Shown here: piece by piece, positions 17,655 through 19,694 of the stretch
Layout of the letters: every line of letters starts with the position of its first letter
How positions within the stretch are numbered: position 1 is the first letter of the stretch
Assembly: GCA_902766115.1 (NCBI GenBank)
Contig: CACXCL010000250.1
Span: 1-19,694, forward strand
DNA length: 19,694 nt
Origin: an uncultured Ruminococcus sp.
GTDB lineage: Bacteria; Bacillota; Clostridia; Oscillospirales; CAG-272
Direction: 5' to 3'
Translations under genes and position numbers: made by a program
The notes under the pieces: generated by a model
Seen by the model: the letters and a program-made list of their open reading frames with translations, nothing else
What the model was told of the DNA's origin: nothing
The model's database searches: none

Positions 17655-18218
17655 ATGACTCAGGACGCCGCGGTGCTGGACAGTTACAAAAGGTACGTTG
17701 AGGGCGACGAGAGCGCCATGGGAGAGATCGTGCGCGCGTACGCCGACACGATGACGTTTTTTACCGTCGGTTTGGTAAAGAACACCAGCGACGCGGAAGA
17801 GATCGTCTCCGACGCTTTCGCGGAGATCGCTTTGAGAAAGCGTGCGTTCCGCGGAGAGAGCCAGCTGAGGACCTATCTGTTCGCCATCTGCCGGCACAAG
17901 GCGATAGATATGATCCGCAAAAGGGCGCGCCGGGGGGAGATCCTGTCGCTCGATCCGGAGCAGACGGCCGACCTCGAAACTCTCGAGGGGCGCATCCTGC
18001 GTTCCGAGAGGGACGAGATCCTTCACCGCACCATGGCGGAGCTGAACGAGGAGTACCGCGTTGCGCTCTATCTCGTATATTTCGAGGGAATGAGCCACGC
18101 GGACGTGGCGCGCGCCATGAAAAAGACTCTTAAGCAGACTGAGAATATCATCTTTCGGGCGAGGCGCGCTCTTCGCGCGCTTCTTGAAAAGGAGGGAATC
18201 ACCGATGAAAACATATGA
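17655..18218 (+). CDS. ECF-family RNA polymerase sigma factor
   Basis: A 187-residue group 4 (extracytoplasmic function) sigma factor directing RNA polymerase to a small regulon. The sigma2 region (about 8-92) includes NTSDAEEIVSDAFAEIAL, the usual -10-contacting segment, and LRTYLFAICRHKAIDMIRKR. The sigma4 region (about 122-178) has the helix-turn-helix YLVYFEGMSHADVARAM followed by KQTENIIFRARRALRALL. AAAGGAGAGAGG directly before ATG 17655 fixes the start. The frame stays open to 17562, but that stretch carries the candidate promoter. The last 14 bases overlap the downstream beta-propeller gene, so the two are made together and the neighbour is a likely regulator. The inducing signal is unknown. 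Confidence 0.93.
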   Translation: MTQDAAVLDSYKRYVEGDESAMGEIVRAYADTMTFFTVGLVKNTSDAEEIVSDAFAEIALRKRAFRGESQLRTYLFAICRHKAIDMIRKRARRGEILSLDPEQTADLETLEGRILRSERDEILHRTMAELNEEYRVALYLVYFEGMSHADVARAMKKTLKQTENIIFRARRALRALLEKEGITDENI

Positions 18219-19694
18219 CGAGATGACCGCGGAGGTCCTCGAAAAAGTAAAAAAAGAAAAGGCGAGACGGCGCGGCGCCGCGAAAACCGCGGTGTCGTTT
18301 GCGCTTGTTCTGGTCCTGATGATCGGCACGGTGCTCGTGGCGGGACAGGTGAACAGGGCGCCGGAGAAGAACGTCGCACGTCCCGCTCCCTTGAAGGCGG
18401 AAAAACTGTCCTCCGGACGGGAATACGGCGAGATATACGATCTTCTCGAAGCAAACGGTTACGACCCGCAAAACGGCTCGGGATGGGTCCAAAAAGGCTG
18501 GGGATGGGACGCTGACATAGACGGCAGCGTACTGCTTGGCGGCGCTGTCGGAACAAGCGAGGATAACGCAGACGCCGTTTCCGGCGGATACACGGAGACC
18601 AACGTACAGGTCGCGGGCATCGACGAGGCGGACGTGGTCAAGACCGACGGGAAGTACATTTACGCAGTCAGCAACAGTAACGTGTACATCTTCTCCGCCG
18701 AGGACGGGGAGATGGAGACCGTGTCGAAGATCCCTCTTGTGAACGAGGACGGTACCGCGGTGGCCATGAACGGCCTTCGTCTTTATTCGTGGAACGCAAC
18801 TGCTTCCGATATCTACGTCACGGACGGCCGGCTGATCGTCGTCGGCAGTATGTATGAGCCCAAAACGGACGAGCAGGGGAACGAATTCCGCGCCTATTGG
18901 GGCAAGCAGTACTTCGCGGTGACAGTTTACGATATTACCGACAGGGCGGCTCCGGCCCTCGTGGGCACGGCGTCTATCGGCGGATTCGCGGTCTCGAGCC
19001 GCTTGACGGACGGGAAACTCTATCTCATCGCGTCGGAGGGCTTCTACGATCCCATCGACCGAGACGATCCCGAGACTTACATCCCGGTTGTGTATAAGAA
19101 CGGGACGGAAGAGCTGGTCGGCGCCGACTCGATCTACTGTTCCGGCGACGAGAGCGACTGCACCTATCTCAACGTGATGGAGATCGACGTCGCGGACGCG
19201 TCCGTCGCGTCGAATATCTCCCTGCTCGGGTACACCGGGGAGATCATGTATCAGTCCCCGGACAACATCTTTGTGGCAAGGACGGATCATAATACTGTCA
19301 CTGAACAAAAGACGGAAGACGGCACGACGCTGGAGACCTCTTATTCGAAAGACGAAACGGTCATCTCTAAGATCTCCGTAAGCGGCGGACTTGCCCTCGC
19401 GGGCTCGGCCCGGATCGACGGCCGCCTGCTGAACAGCTTTTCCATGGACGAGTACGAGGGGTATCTGCGCGTCGTAACGAGCGTGCAGAGAAGCACCAAC
19501 GGTCAAAGATGGATCGAGGGTCTGAGTCAGGAAGAAATCGACCGTTATCTCGCGGAAGACGAGCAGGACGACGCCGTGATGCACTACTGGTATGATGAAG
19601 AAACGGGAAGACTTTACTGCTTGGATGAGCACGACAACTGGGATTTTGAGGAAAATAACGACCTCTACGTCCTCGATCCGTCGATGAACGTGAC
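18205..19694 (+). CDS. Membrane-anchored beta-propeller protein, likely sigma-factor partner (3' end outside window)
   Basis: The frame is open from ATG 18205 to the right edge (496 complete codons), so the C-terminus is missing. GGAGGG (18191-18196) precedes the start. Residues 1-27 are charged and cytoplasmic, about 28-47 form one membrane helix (TAVSFALVLVLMIGTVLVAG), and the rest should be outside. From about 132 the hallmark TNVQVAGIDEADVVKTDG and repeated blades (GKYIYAVSN, DGRLIVVGSMYE, FAVTVYDI, DGKLYLIASEG) identify the C-terminal beta-propeller domain family (PF09826/COG4880-like). The gene overlaps the sigma gene by 14 bases. The topology and tight link fit an anti-sigma-like sensor whose short N-terminus could hold the sigma factor, but no known anti-sigma fold is recognised there, so this role is inferred. 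Confidence 0.85.
   Translation, partial: MKTYDEMTAEVLEKVKKEKARRRGAAKTAVSFALVLVLMIGTVLVAGQVNRAPEKNVARPAPLKAEKLSSGREYGEIYDLLEANGYDPQNGSGWVQKGWGWDADIDGSVLLGGAVGTSEDNADAVSGGYTETNVQVAGIDEADVVKTDGKYIYAVSNSNVYIFSAEDGEMETVSKIPLVNEDGTAVAMNGLRLYSWNATASDIYVTDGRLIVVGSMYEPKTDEQGNEFRAYWGKQYFAVTVYDITDRAAPALVGTASIGGFAVSSRLTDGKLYLIASEGFYDPIDRDDPETYIPVVYKNGTEELVGADSIYCSGDESDCTYLNVMEIDVADASVASNISLLGYTGEIMYQSPDNIFVARTDHNTVTEQKTEDGTTLETSYSKDETVISKISVSGGLALAGSARIDGRLLNSFSMDEYEGYLRVVTSVQRSTNGQRWIEGLSQEEIDRYLAEDEQDDAVMHYWYDEETGRLYCLDEHDNWDFEENNDLYVLDPSMNV

Noticed and set aside
18199..19632. Minus-strand open frame of 477 codons
   Set aside because: Antisense to the beta-propeller gene; no domain is recognisable and the plus-strand frame has a hallmark motif and ribosome site.

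Overview
The window is a GC-rich stretch of bacterial chromosome, most likely from an uncultured member of the Clostridia (Bacillota). The evidence is three sets of points: surface-layer homology (SLH) domain exoproteins typical of a single-membrane cell wall, a galactokinase of the GNHTDHNHG type that I associate with clostridial anaerobes, and an ECF sigma factor paired with a membrane-anchored beta-propeller protein. This placement comes from family knowledge and was not tested phylogenetically. I see no insertion sequence, prophage, CRISPR array, rRNA or tRNA gene. Coding density is very high, and the largest gap, about 260 bases, is a divergent promoter region.

Minus strand, 1-9822. A promoter at 9905-9933 drives hisS (histidyl-tRNA synthetase, unusual subtype with a short C-terminal domain) and then alaS (alanyl-tRNA synthetase). 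A hairpin-forming palindrome lies between them and a rho-independent terminator follows alaS (5849-5881). Downstream on the same strand is a tight three-gene surface locus: a secreted glycerophosphodiester phosphodiesterase with three C-terminal SLH repeats, a right-handed beta-helix protein with no signal peptide, and a secreted protein with three N-terminal SLH repeats and a beta-helix region that runs off the left edge of the window. The gaps between these three genes are only 5 bases.

Plus strand, 10001-17566. A strong promoter at 10001-10029 faces away from hisS. It starts a long colinear run: ribokinase (rbsK), RuvX/YqgF nuclease, a small multidrug-export-family membrane protein, galactokinase (galK), rRNA methyltransferase RlmH, a membrane-anchored WG-repeat protein, tRNA-dihydrouridine synthase, and a VanY-type D,D-carboxypeptidase lipoprotein with a Thr-Glu/Pro-rich stalk. 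Several joints are ATGA overlaps or gaps of only a few bases, so this is probably one operon or a chain of coupled units mixing sugar phosphorylation, RNA modification and envelope functions. A hairpin terminator at 17539-17566 closes it.

Plus strand, 17594-19694. An ECF-type promoter candidate precedes an ECF sigma factor. Its gene overlaps by 14 bases the start of a transmembrane beta-propeller protein, a likely partner or anti-sigma-like regulator, which runs off the right edge. The most interesting items are the SLH/beta-helix locus, the degenerate half-domain in the phosphodiesterase, the atypical HisRS, the hairpin at the alaS start, the symmetric inverted repeat between the divergent promoters, and the sigma/propeller pair. 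None of these alone is proof of a new system.
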